DNA from: Aequorivita todarodis
GTDB lineage: Bacteria; Bacteroidota; Bacteroidia; Flavobacteriales; Flavobacteriaceae
NCBI RefSeq assembly: GCF_028561335.1
Contig: NZ_JAQQTG010000006.1
Location: 124,317-188,316, forward strand
DNA length: 64,000 nt
Direction: 5' to 3'
Under the pieces are notes generated by a model. It searched no databases and was not told the origin of the DNA. It saw only the letters and a list, made by a program, of their open reading frames with translations. The translations under genes were made by a program, and so were the position numbers. Shown piece by piece: positions 18,329-27,056 of this stretch. Within the stretch, counting starts at the first letter, position 1. Each line of letters opens with the position of its first letter.

Positions 18329-18967
18329 ATGGAAACATCATTTCTTAAAACCTTAAAACAAACCATTAAACATTGGTATATTCCTTTGCTCGTGGGTATT
18401 TTCTTTGTGGTGGTGAGCATTGTGGTATTTTCCTCGCCGGCAGGTTCGCTAATGGCCCTATCATTATTGTTTGCGCTTTCATTCTTGTTCAGTGGATTGT
18501 CAGAAAGCATTTTCGCCTTCGCCAACAAAAACCATTTGGACAACTGGGGTTGGTCCTTGGCATTGGGTATCATCACTTTAATAGTAGGATTTCTGTTATT
18601 GTTAAACCCTGCCCTATCGTTAACCGTTCTCGCTTTCTATATCGGTTTCGTAATTCTATTCCGTTCCATTTCCACAATCGGTTTTGCCATGGACATCAAA
18701 AAATATGGCAGCAGTAATTGGGGTGGCCTTTTGGTCCTGGGTATTATTGGTACCATTGTATCATTCATCCTTCTTTGGAACCCATTGTTCGCAGGCTTGA
18801 GCGTTGTTATTTTAGTAGCCTTAAGTTTCCTGTTTGCGGGGCTTTTCAGCATTTTGCTATCCTTGCAATTAAGAAAACTGCACAAATCTTCCAAAAAAAT
18901 ATCGGCCGATTTGGTAGAACGTTACGATGAGCTCATGAAGGAAATCCGTGCAGAATGGGATGATTAA
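18329..18967 (+). CDS. HdeD family (DUF308) membrane protein
   Basis: The 212-residue protein has six predicted membrane segments in three pairs with the repeated DUF308 pattern (LxLxFALSFLFSGLSE, then LVALSFLFAGLFS). HdeD in enterobacteria supports acid resistance, but the biochemical role is unknown. The charged cytoplasmic tail (residues about 180-212) ends EIRAEWDD. It begins 51 bases after the SDR gene on the same strand, so the two are likely co-transcribed. Confidence 0.8.
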   Translation: METSFLKTLKQTIKHWYIPLLVGIFFVVVSIVVFSSPAGSLMALSLLFALSFLFSGLSESIFAFANKNHLDNWGWSLALGIITLIVGFLLLLNPALSLTVLAFYIGFVILFRSISTIGFAMDIKKYGSSNWGGLLVLGIIGTIVSFILLWNPLFAGLSVVILVALSFLFAGLFSILLSLQLRKLHKSSKKISADLVERYDELMKEIRAEWDD

Positions 18968-19138
18968 TTCCTGTTTCCACAACTCCTGAAATATAGCAGT
19001 TTGATATAATTCAGCATTGCTTCATTTTGGTCCAAAAAATTTATAGCTATGGCAAAGCCTTCGTACCCGCGAAGACTATGGTTATTGACGGCAATTTGGC
19101 CAAAATTTATTAAGAATAAACCATAAAATATATAGAAA

Positions 19139-19957
19139 ATGAAAAACATTATTATTCCTGTTGATTTTTCGAAACAATCAGAATTTGCGCTGGAAACGGG
19201 CGCCATTTTGGCCAAAGAGCACAATGCTACCCTTCATGTTTTGCACATGTTGGAGTTATCTGAATCCATAATTTCAAAATCGGATTCCCAAAATATGAAC
19301 AAAATGCTCTTCATGCTCGCATTGGCCGAAAAGCAACTCAAGCCGTTTTTGGACAAGAAGTATTTGGAAGGCATTAACGTAATCCCCGTAATCAAGCGTC
19401 ATAAAGTGTACAATGAGGTTGATGCTTTGGCCCACGAAATAAATGCCGATTTAATAATTATGGGTTCCCAAGGCCTTTCAATACAAGATGGAATTTTTGC
19501 AGGGTCAAATGCCGAAAAAATGGTGCGGAACAGCAGTACTCCCGTGCTAATTATAAAATCTTCCCCAGAAAATTTCAGTCTTAAAAACGTGATTTTTGCG
19601 ACCGATATGAGCGTAGAAAGTGTACCCGCCTACAAAAAGGCAAAGTCACTTCTGTCAAAATTGGGCTGCGAGATCCAACCGGTATATGTCAACCGCCCGT
19701 TTAACGATTTTCTCAGTTCCAAGCAATTTTCCGCCAAATTGAAAAAGTTTTCCGAAGCAGGAGGTGCGAATAAGGTCAAATTTATAGCGGGGCATACCAT
19801 TGAGGACGGGTTAATGCAATATGCCGAAGAAACCAATGCGGACGTAATCGCGATAAGCACAAACGCGAGAAAAGGATTGAATCGGCTTTTAAGGGGAAGT
19901 ATTTCCGAAGATCTGGCCAACCAATCAAAACTTCCGGTTATGACTTTTAAGTTGTAG
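19139..19957 (+). CDS. tandem-domain universal stress protein (UspA family)
   Basis: The 272-residue protein contains two Usp domains. The first begins NIIIPVDFSKQSEFAL and ends with the ATP-loop-like GSQGLSIQDGIFAGSNAEKMVRNS (about 110-135). The second begins NVIFATDMSVES (about 147-158) and ends with ISTNARKGLNRLLRGSISEDLA (about 240-261). Members of the family bind ATP and help cells survive starvation, oxidative or oxygen stress. The position after the SDR and HdeD-like genes agrees with a general stress regulon. Confidence 0.9.
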   Translation: MKNIIIPVDFSKQSEFALETGAILAKEHNATLHVLHMLELSESIISKSDSQNMNKMLFMLALAEKQLKPFLDKKYLEGINVIPVIKRHKVYNEVDALAHEINADLIIMGSQGLSIQDGIFAGSNAEKMVRNSSTPVLIIKSSPENFSLKNVIFATDMSVESVPAYKKAKSLLSKLGCEIQPVYVNRPFNDFLSSKQFSAKLKKFSEAGGANKVKFIAGHTIEDGLMQYAEETNADVIAISTNARKGLNRLLRGSISEDLANQSKLPVMTFKL

Positions 19958-20035
19958 CGGGGATTCAAGGGAAGCAATATAGAACCAACGATGTAAACAT
20001 GATTGGCCGTTAAAAGTTAAGTTACAAAAAATGGC

Positions 20036-20300
20036 TTAAATCCAGATAATATCCGTCGGGGTTTTTACCCAAAGGGTTTTATTGCCCCGCAGCGCTATGG
20101 GCTGTTTCATAATTTCGGGATGGTTCTGTATGAGCGTTATCCAATCTTCGGAAGAGAAACACTGAAGGGTAAATTTCTTTCTGTATTTGTAATGTTCCTG
20201 ATTGACCATTTCCCTAACCGGAAGCCTTTTGCTTCAGAATACGGTAACAATTTCCAAGCACTCTTGACGGTTGTTGAAAACAAATTGCAGAGCCAATTGG
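20036..20300 (-). pseudogene. decayed ArsC/Spx-like (arsenate reductase family) gene
   Basis: On the minus strand an open stretch ends REMVNQEHY, SSEDWITLIQNHPEIMKQP and IALRGNKTLWVKTP before a TAA at 20036-20038. This is the C-terminal half of the flavobacterial ArsC-like thioredoxin-fold family. A TGA at 20234-20236 interrupts it, and the upstream frame (with LEIVTVF) carries no recognisable start or CxxC-type N terminus before the pirin gene. The catalytic half is lost, so the gene is dead. This accounts for most of the 372-base gap between the Usp and pirin genes. Confidence 0.7.
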
Positions 20301-20329
20301 AAAAACGTTAAATTTGATTTTCAAACCAC

Positions 20330-21220
20330 ATGTCAAACATCAAACTGATAATAGAAGAAAGAGCCGCCAGCATCGGGAAATTTATGGTGGGGCGGTTATT
20401 GCCATTCCGTCAAAAACGAATGGTGGGACCCTTTATTTACATAGACCATATGGGTCCCGTAAAATTAAGCGAGCGGGAAAATTTCGATGTGTGGCCGCAT
20501 CCGCACATTGGCCTCTCTACCCTCACCTTTTTATTCGAGGGCAGTATTATGCACCGCGACACTCTTGGCAACAAAGTGGAAATAAAACCCGGCGCGGTAA
20601 ACTGGATGACGGCGGGCAAAGGAATTGTCCATTCCGAACGCACCCCCGAATATCTAAGACTTTCAAAATTGCACATGCACGGACTGCAGATCTGGGTAGC
20701 ATTGCCAAAACATTTAGAGGAAATGGAGCCTCAGTTTACGCACGTTGAAGCACAGGAAATTCCCAGTTGGACCGAGGGCGATCTTCAATTTAAACTCGTT
20801 GCTGGCGAAGCCTTCGGAAGAAAATCACCGGTACCCGTTTTCAGCAAACTGTTTATGATTGAAATAAAAAGCAAGACCCGGCAGGTCGTGAATATCGGCG
20901 AAGCACTTTATGGCGAATCGGGCCTTTATATTCTAAAAGGCGCCATTGAAAGTGAAGGAAATGTCTATGAGCCCAAACAATTATTGGTGGCCAAGGATAG
21001 CACACTTTGCGAATTTACCATTCAGGAAAACAGCACCATTTATATTTTTGGCGGCGAACCTTTTCCCGAGGAACGCTTTATAGACTGGAACTTCGTTTCT
21101 TCGAGCAAGGAACGCATTGAGGACGCCAAGGAGAAATGGAAAGCACAATCCTTTCCTAAAATTGAAGGCGACGAAACCGATTTTATTCCGTATCCAACAT
21201 TCAATAAAAATAGAAACTAA
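20330..21220 (+). CDS. pirin family bicupin protein
   Basis: The 296-residue protein has the pirin signature HPHIGLSTLTFLFEG (residues 57-71). The metal-binding set is complete: H57, H59, H101 and E103 (GIVHSE). The second cupin spans about residues 170-270. Pirins are Fe-binding proteins, some with quercetin 2,3-dioxygenase activity, others acting as redox sensors. It is the last gene in the stress cluster, directly after the ArsC-like remnant. Nothing in the sequence shows its substrate. Confidence 0.9.
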   Translation: MSNIKLIIEERAASIGKFMVGRLLPFRQKRMVGPFIYIDHMGPVKLSERENFDVWPHPHIGLSTLTFLFEGSIMHRDTLGNKVEIKPGAVNWMTAGKGIVHSERTPEYLRLSKLHMHGLQIWVALPKHLEEMEPQFTHVEAQEIPSWTEGDLQFKLVAGEAFGRKSPVPVFSKLFMIEIKSKTRQVVNIGEALYGESGLYILKGAIESEGNVYEPKQLLVAKDSTLCEFTIQENSTIYIFGGEPFPEERFIDWNFVSSSKERIEDAKEKWKAQSFPKIEGDETDFIPYPTFNKNRN

Positions 21221-21440
21221 TTGTTATGCTGAAAAAAGGGATACTGGTAAAAAAAGAAAGCTTCAGCCTGATTTCACAGACTTTGGACGAAACAAAAAAC
21301 AACTATTGTCATTTGTCTGAACCAAAACACGATTGAGAAAAGCCAGTCTATAAAGATCCGAATTGAAAACGAAGCCTTTCACTTAAGAAATATGCAAACA
21401 AATTAAAATCTTCGCAGTTATGTTTTTCCTCTTAGATCTA

Positions 21441-23183
21441 TTACCAGCTTCCGCCGCCGCCGCCACCAAAACCGCCGCCCGAGGAACCTCCCCCTCCCGA
21501 AGAGCCACTGCTGGATGGCGAACTGACCATCGTGGACTGTGCCGATGAAATAGAATCTGAAAATGAATTGGAGAAATTGTGCATCGTAAATGCACCCGCA
21601 GATGAAGTGTACCAACTGGGCGGTTGTATATCGAGCGCTTCAAACTTCTTTGCCCATTGGTCAAAAAGGCCAAATGCGAGCGCGTAGCCCATCGTGGTTT
21701 CAAAATAGTTTGGGCTGTCCTTCAACAGCATTTTCAGTTTGTTTTCCTCCGCAATCTTTATGAAGTTTTTAAAACCTTTTAAATCCGAGAAAACATCATT
21801 GCCCCTTGCATTCTTCTTCACCATATAAACTGTCATAAACAACAGGAAAATCACAACAGGAATTACAGCCAAAGCTGCCCAAAGTCCCCAAAAGAATAAA
21901 AAAACAAAAAATAGCAGGACCCCCAGAAGCAAAACCCCTATCACGGTTTTGGTCTGCATTTTTTTGGCCTGTGCATCATAATAAATCTGGGCCTGGTCCT
22001 TTAAAATCATCTTTGCGGAATTCATTGTTGTGTAAAAGCTATCTACCAAACTGCTGACCAAGACTTCCTTTTCACTAGTACCGGAACCAATCCCAAAGAG
22101 TCCCCGGAAGATAGTTTCTTCATATTTGGGCGCATCAACGGGCAAAGGGCGCAGCCGGGTAAGCTTGGTATCGTCTTTTCCGAACCAGCCCTTTTTGGGA
22201 ATCTGTTCCATTTTGATAATGCCTCTTGCGCCCCAATAGGGTATCAAGGAAATAAGATCTGGAGTATCTGCGCTGTCGTCAATTAAAAAACCCGCCATTG
22301 CCGGATCCACACCACTTGGGGGGAAATAACTGGTAGTGGCTACTACCCTATCATCCTTTCCGTATTTGTTCCAAACCCAATAAAAGGCAAACAGCATGGC
22401 GCCCAGAATCAGCGTCCACCCATAATCGGTCCAAAAAGGCCACCAAGGTTTCAGTTCCTTTACAGAACCCAAAGGAAGATTGAGCAATACGGTTACGCTT
22501 TGCCCGGGAACGGAAAGAAAGTTGGGGCCGCTTTTGGCGGTATAAACGCCGTCATCATAACTTACCTCAAAATCATTGCTTGGGGTGTCTATACCCCTAT
22601 TTCCTGAGTAAACAAAAATAGTGTCTATGTCGCCGGTCACGCCTTTGGGAAGATGCACGGTAAAGTCGAGCTGCCGAAACACGGCATACCAACCCTCGGG
22701 CTTTATATTCCAATAAAAACGAATTTGGGAATCCTCAAATAGAAAGGCGTTGTAAACCCTGTATTTTATCTGGTAATGCTGCGGCCCAATAATTGTTTTA
22801 TTTTTATCGCCAATTTTAATTTGAAGACTATTGCTAAGCTTTTGCACAAAATCCGGATCTGCTTGATATTTGTGGGATGGCACATCAATCTTCCTGATTT
22901 TAATTCTGCGTTTTTCAAGCTTTCCATCTTCGGTAAGCAAATCGTATTTCACTTGAATATTTCTGTAAATACCGTGTTTGTATTCCGTAAAGTTTAGATC
23001 GTAGTTTTCAACCACATCAAAATAACCGTCTTCATTGATGTAAATATCAACCTGACAATGGTTTACGTCAAAGCCTTGGGAAAATCCTTTCAGAAAAAAT
23101 AAAAACCCAAAAAGAAACAGGAACAGTTTTTTATTAAACTGAAAGTTTAAGTTTACTTTTTTTATGATGGTGTTATTACTCAT
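21441..23183 (-). CDS. DUF2207 membrane protein with Gly-rich tail
   Basis: The 580-residue protein starts with charged residues and an N-terminal hydrophobic segment (about 17-36) that may be a signal anchor. A DUF2207 beta-rich exported domain follows (about 40-245, with YINEDGYFDVVENYD and IKYRVYNAFLFEDS). There are transmembrane segments near 255-272 and 420-460, and a cytoplasmic region after them. The last about 20 residues are almost all Gly and Ser, ending with Trp. The LemA gene lies 76 bases upstream on the same strand, a pairing common in bacteria. The function is unknown; this pair is often linked to the envelope. Confidence 0.8.
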   Translation of the reverse strand: MSNNTIIKKVNLNFQFNKKLFLFLFGFLFFLKGFSQGFDVNHCQVDIYINEDGYFDVVENYDLNFTEYKHGIYRNIQVKYDLLTEDGKLEKRRIKIRKIDVPSHKYQADPDFVQKLSNSLQIKIGDKNKTIIGPQHYQIKYRVYNAFLFEDSQIRFYWNIKPEGWYAVFRQLDFTVHLPKGVTGDIDTIFVYSGNRGIDTPSNDFEVSYDDGVYTAKSGPNFLSVPGQSVTVLLNLPLGSVKELKPWWPFWTDYGWTLILGAMLFAFYWVWNKYGKDDRVVATTSYFPPSGVDPAMAGFLIDDSADTPDLISLIPYWGARGIIKMEQIPKKGWFGKDDTKLTRLRPLPVDAPKYEETIFRGLFGIGSGTSEKEVLVSSLVDSFYTTMNSAKMILKDQAQIYYDAQAKKMQTKTVIGVLLLGVLLFFVFLFFWGLWAALAVIPVVIFLLFMTVYMVKKNARGNDVFSDLKGFKNFIKIAEENKLKMLLKDSPNYFETTMGYALAFGLFDQWAKKFEALDIQPPSWYTSSAGAFTMHNFSNSFSDSISSAQSTMVSSPSSSGSSGGGGSSGGGFGGGGGGSW

Positions 23184-23259
23184 TCCAGATTAGGTTTGGC
23201 TTATTCGATTCTTGAATTATCTCCTATAAACTTATAAACCCATAAACCCATAAACTTTT

Positions 23260-23820
23260 TCAATTAAAACTAACCTTCACATTTTCCCGTTCGGCAGCCT
23301 CCGCTTCAAAATAATCGAAATGCTTATAGCCAAACATTCCCGCAAACAATACGCCCGGCATACTTTCGCCATAGGTATTGTTCTCGCGGACCGTACCGTT
23401 GTAATAGCGACGGCTGCGCTCCAGGTTTTCCTCTATCTCGTTCAATTTTTGTTGAAGATCCAAAAAACCAGCATTGGCTTTTAAATCTGGATAGGCCTCG
23501 CCCAAAGCGAAAATACTGCGCAAGGTTTGCTGCAGCTGGTTTTCAGCTTTAATCTGTCCGTTAATATCGTCAGCAGGCACGGCCATTGCGGCATTACGGG
23601 CATTGATAACATTTTCCAAGGTTGTTTTTTCGTGCGCGGCATAGCCTTTTACGGTTTCCACAAGGTTTGGAATCAAATCGTAACGGCGTTTCAGCGCAAC
23701 GTCTATATTGCTCCAGGCATCCTTCACCATATTTTTGTTTTTAACAAAGCGGTTGAAGATTACAACGAGCAAAAGAACGATTACTATTATAACACCTAAA
23801 AGAAGTAATAGAACACCCAT
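23260..23820 (-). CDS. lemA: LemA family protein
   Basis: The 186-residue protein has one N-terminal membrane helix (about residues 3-22) followed by the LemA helical domain. Typical stretches are KDAWSNIDVALKRRYDLIPN (about 37-56), VNARNAAMAVP (about 80) and FGYKHFDYFEA (about 161) near the end. The soluble part is expected outside the inner membrane. The leftward operon lemA-DUF2207 is typical. A short AT-rich tandem repeat (ATAAACCC units, about 23222-23255) separates the genes. Confidence 0.92.
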   Translation of the reverse strand: MGVLLLLLGVIIVIVLLLVVIFNRFVKNKNMVKDAWSNIDVALKRRYDLIPNLVETVKGYAAHEKTTLENVINARNAAMAVPADDINGQIKAENQLQQTLRSIFALGEAYPDLKANAGFLDLQQKLNEIEENLERSRRYYNGTVRENNTYGESMPGVLFAGMFGYKHFDYFEAEAAERENVKVSFN

Positions 23821-24030
23821 AATTAAATATTTAAAGAGTTTTGGTTATTTATTGATCGTTTACAAATAACACCGGTTAGCCGTAAAAAGGAGAAGACAAT
23901 CAATTCATTTTGAACATCTAAGATACTATCTTTTATTAAAACTACAACTATGTTTAAAATTTTGGGGCTAAATAATTTTCGACTACATTTAATTTCAAAA
24001 TGATCAACACCCAACCAATTTTTTGCAATT

Positions 24031-25158
24031 TTGAATAAAACTACCTACCTCCTGCTTTTGCTGTTGTTTCCTATTTTTTTAAACGCCCAAAACGACAGCA
24101 TTCAAAAGAAACTTCAGTTTACCGCCGATTTTAGATTTCGGGTGGAGCAAGACTGGGATTCCCAAAAACCGGACGGCTCGCAACGCGATGACCGGACCCG
24201 TTTGCGATACCGGGCGAGAGTGGGCGCAACTTATGACTTTAAAGATTGGGTATCCTTCGGAATGCGCATCCGTACCGGGCAGCCCAACAAACAGCAGGAT
24301 CCGCAGCTCACTTTGGGGGATCAATTTAGCAGCGTGCCCATTGCTTTTGAAAAGATTTATGCCAACTTCAACTATAACTGGCTCAGCGCTTGGATTGGGA
24401 AAAACACCTTTCCTTTCGAGAAACAGAACGAGCTTTTTTGGAGCGATAATGTGTTTCCCGAAGGCGTTTCCCTTTCGGGGAAATTCGATTTTGGGAATGA
24501 ATTTGTACAATCCCTAAAAGTGAATACGGGGCATTTCATTTTTACCATGAGCAATTCTTCTTTGGGAAAGGATAGTTATTTTGAAGGATTCCAACTCGTT
24601 TCCTCGCATTGGCAAAATAGGCTGAAGTTTTTCCCTGCTTTTTACTATTTCAAAAATATGCCGGACATTCCCGATGGCGGCGATACTTTTAATATAGACT
24701 ATTCAGTTGTCCATCTTGGAACCAATGTTGTGCTTCTGAAAAACCCAAAAGTAACCGCTGGTTTCGACTATTATCAAAACGTACAGGATTACAATGGCAA
24801 CGATTCCATCCCGAAAGTTTTACGGGATCAAAAAACGGGTTATGTTGCCAATGCAGGTATCGGCGCGCTTAATAAGAAAGGCGATTGGAAAGTGCAATTA
24901 ACCTATACGTATTTGGAGCGTTTTGCTGCTGTTGATTATCTTGCCCAAAACGATTGGGCCCGCTGGGATTATACTTCGCAAAACTCTCCGGACGGAAGGC
25001 TCACAAACTTTAAGGGCTTGGAAATTATGGCAGGCTACGCCCTTGCCGAAAATATGGATTTAAAAATGCGCTTCTTTACTGTCGAGCAAATAGTGCCTTA
25101 CGGTATTGCCAAGGAAAACGGCAACCGCATCCGGCTGGATTTTAATATTGCGTTTTAG
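24031..25158 (+). CDS. porin-like outer-membrane barrel protein (alginate-export-like)
   Basis: The 375-residue protein begins with TTG at 24031 and a signal peptide ending LNAQ (about residue 20). The mature part has repeated strands with Arg-rich early segments (FRFRVEQDWDS, DDRTRLRYRARVGATY) typical of porins and alginate-export-like barrels. The C terminus is LDFNIAF with a final phenylalanine, as in BAM-inserted barrels. The transported substrate is unknown. It stands alone between the lemA and alkB genes and has no obvious regulator. Confidence 0.7.
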   Translation: MNKTTYLLLLLLFPIFLNAQNDSIQKKLQFTADFRFRVEQDWDSQKPDGSQRDDRTRLRYRARVGATYDFKDWVSFGMRIRTGQPNKQQDPQLTLGDQFSSVPIAFEKIYANFNYNWLSAWIGKNTFPFEKQNELFWSDNVFPEGVSLSGKFDFGNEFVQSLKVNTGHFIFTMSNSSLGKDSYFEGFQLVSSHWQNRLKFFPAFYYFKNMPDIPDGGDTFNIDYSVVHLGTNVVLLKNPKVTAGFDYYQNVQDYNGNDSIPKVLRDQKTGYVANAGIGALNKKGDWKVQLTYTYLERFAAVDYLAQNDWARWDYTSQNSPDGRLTNFKGLEIMAGYALAENMDLKMRFFTVEQIVPYGIAKENGNRIRLDFNIAF

Positions 25159-25268
25159 TACTTTTGAACAGTTTTCCCTGTGAACCTCTGTGGTTCTCTG
25201 TGAATCTCTGTGGTAAAACCTTCCCGGAACATTACACCGAGATTCTAAATGAATAATCCTTAACATCC

Positions 25269-25889
25269 ATGTGCCAAACAAATTTATTCAACTTTAAAGT
25301 AAATTCAGAAGAAAACCTCCTTCCAAGGGACGGCACGGTAAATTACTTCGGAAAAGTGTTTTCTGAAGAAGAAGCCGACCGTTATTTTGAAATCCTGCTG
25401 AATACAATCGATTGGAAAAACGACGAAGCCATCATCTTCGGAAAAAAAATCATCACCAAAAGGAAGGTAGCGTGGTACGGCGATACGGAGTTTGAATATA
25501 CCTATTCCAAAATCACAAAAAAAGCAAGTCTTTGGACACCCGAACTTTCAGCGCTAAAAAGGACCGTGGAAGAAAAAAGCGGCGAAACTTTTAACAGTTG
25601 TTTGTTAAACCTTTACCATTCCGGTGAGGAAGGCATGGCGTGGCACAGCGATGCGGAGAAGGATCTTAAAAAGAACGGCGCCATTGCCTCGGTAAGTTTT
25701 GGCGCCGAACGCAAGTTTGCCTTTAAGCACAAGCAAACCAAGGAAACCATTTCCCTAAACCTGGAACACGGCAGCCTTTTGATTATGAAAGGCACTACAC
25801 AAACGCACTGGCTGCACAGGTTGCCGCCAACCACCAAAGTAAATACCCCTCGGGTTAATTTGACCTTTAGGACGATTGTTAAGAAATAG
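25269..25889 (+). CDS. alkB: AlkB-like 2-oxoglutarate/Fe(II) dioxygenase (DNA dealkylation)
   Basis: The 206-residue protein shows the Fe(II) triad HxD...H (H126, D128 in WHSDAE and H183 in HWLHRLPP) and the 2-oxoglutarate-binding R-x5-R signature in PRVNLTFR (R195, R201). The N-terminal and nucleotide-recognition region are of the ABH2-like type. It oxidatively removes methyl groups from alkylated bases. The gene is intact. A second, decayed copy of its 3' end lies about 1.1 kb downstream beyond an orphan gene. Confidence 0.9.
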   Translation: MCQTNLFNFKVNSEENLLPRDGTVNYFGKVFSEEEADRYFEILLNTIDWKNDEAIIFGKKIITKRKVAWYGDTEFEYTYSKITKKASLWTPELSALKRTVEEKSGETFNSCLLNLYHSGEEGMAWHSDAEKDLKKNGAIASVSFGAERKFAFKHKQTKETISLNLEHGSLLIMKGTTQTHWLHRLPPTTKVNTPRVNLTFRTIVKK

Positions 25890-26115
25890 CGAAAAATTAT
25901 GGCGTTATAAATAGAACTTTGGATTTCACGGTACAGCGATAGAGTTCTTGAGAATATGGAGTTGAAATGGGGATTGATGATTGTTTGTTACCATTTTTAA
26001 TGGAGAATTTTAATTAAATTTATATTTGAATTCTATTCCATAAGAATCCGTTAAACAAATTTTTCCGTTTGATTGCTTTAACCAATGATAATTATTCTAA
26101 AAATTCGATAGCAAA

Positions 26116-26886
26116 TTGGAAACATTTCAAATATTACTTCTCATATTCTTGATATTATTTATTTCAATTCCTATAATTGGAATTGTATTCTTTGTAAAAT
26201 ATGTAATTAAAAAATCGAGCTCAGAACAATCAATCCAACTTCTTGATAGGGAAAAAAAAGAATTGATCTTGAAGGCGCGTTCTCAAAGGAAAAATTTAAT
26301 TGATTGGGAATCAAAATCTATTGAGAAAATTTCAAATAATTTAGACTATAATTTCAAAAAGGGTTTTACCAGAAAATTTAATGGATATATCAAAACTTTA
26401 AATGATGAGCGTATAATTTCATTTAGGAGAATAGACAGAGGAGCTTCAAATGCTACCTCAAGAATCATTGCGGTAACAAGTGATTTTGAAATCTATTACG
26501 ACCACTCCGGAAGTGAAACATTGATAAAATATAATGGTTCGTATTTGGGCAAAATTGTCAATCAAACTAATTTGGTAGATATGGATAACAAAAATATAGG
26601 TTCTATAAATCGAAATCAAAACTCCTTGAGTTCTTATATTGTAAAAATCCAAGGACAGGAAATTGCATATGTGGTAAAGAACACTGATAGAAGAAATTTT
26701 GTGAGAAATCGGTTATATGACTTTCCCGCAGTAAACCCTTATGAGAAAGATATTGTTCGGAAAAGAGAAGTGGTATATGCAGACTTATTAAAATTACTCA
26801 GAGAACCGAATGAAAATGAGTACAAATGGATTACATCAATCGTCATTTATGAAGTAATTTTTTACGGAATTGATTTTGCACTATGA
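26116..26886 (+). CDS. orphan membrane-anchored protein of unknown function
   Basis: The 256-residue protein begins TTG at 26116, with a strong N-terminal helix (about 5-30) and then a charged linker. The remaining part is soluble and shows no motif I recognise. Repeats of short aromatic strands and Asn/Ser-rich loops (residues about 120-205) suggest a beta-rich domain. Codon use is AT-rich compared with neighbours. A perfect -7 box (TATATTTG, 26021-26028) lies upstream without a good -33 partner. The gene sits between alkB and a decayed copy of the alkB 3' end, so it may have been inserted. No function is proposed. Confidence 0.5.
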   Translation: METFQILLLIFLILFISIPIIGIVFFVKYVIKKSSSEQSIQLLDREKKELILKARSQRKNLIDWESKSIEKISNNLDYNFKKGFTRKFNGYIKTLNDERIISFRRIDRGASNATSRIIAVTSDFEIYYDHSGSETLIKYNGSYLGKIVNQTNLVDMDNKNIGSINRNQNSLSSYIVKIQGQEIAYVVKNTDRRNFVRNRLYDFPAVNPYEKDIVRKREVVYADLLKLLREPNENEYKWITSIVIYEVIFYGIDFAL

Positions 26887-26915
26887 CATTTTTTTTTAAA
26901 TATTAACATCACATA

Positions 26916-26994
26916 CATTGCAGCGCTGGCGCAGGCATCCCGCCCATGTCTTAAAAAAGTTAATTTGACTTTTAGGACTATTGTAACAAATTAG
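26916..26994 (+). pseudogene. decayed second copy of the alkB 3' end
   Basis: In one frame this segment reads through KKVNLTFRTIVTN and a TAG at 26992-26994. The last about 40 bases match the intact alkB end (25854-25894) with few differences, including the R-x5-R codons. Further upstream the sequence resembles HWLRRIPP but contains extra bases. It is therefore the tail of an alkB paralogue or a partial duplication. Confidence 0.7.
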
Positions 26995-27056
26995 CGAAGA
27001 AAATTACTTTTTGCCCTTTCTTAAACATTATGAAATTTAGAATAAACCCCTAAGCA

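Noticed and set aside
20120-20311. 63-residue plus-strand frame upstream of pirin
   Set aside because: It lies antisense to the decayed ArsC-like gene, has no family pattern and no ribosome-binding context.
21226-21336. 36-codon frame after pirin
   Set aside because: Too short, no homology pattern and no terminator or promoter to support it.
21441-21500. Gly-rich repeat as a microsatellite
   Set aside because: It is the coded C-terminal Gly/Ser tail of the DUF2207 protein, in frame and ending with the stop codon.
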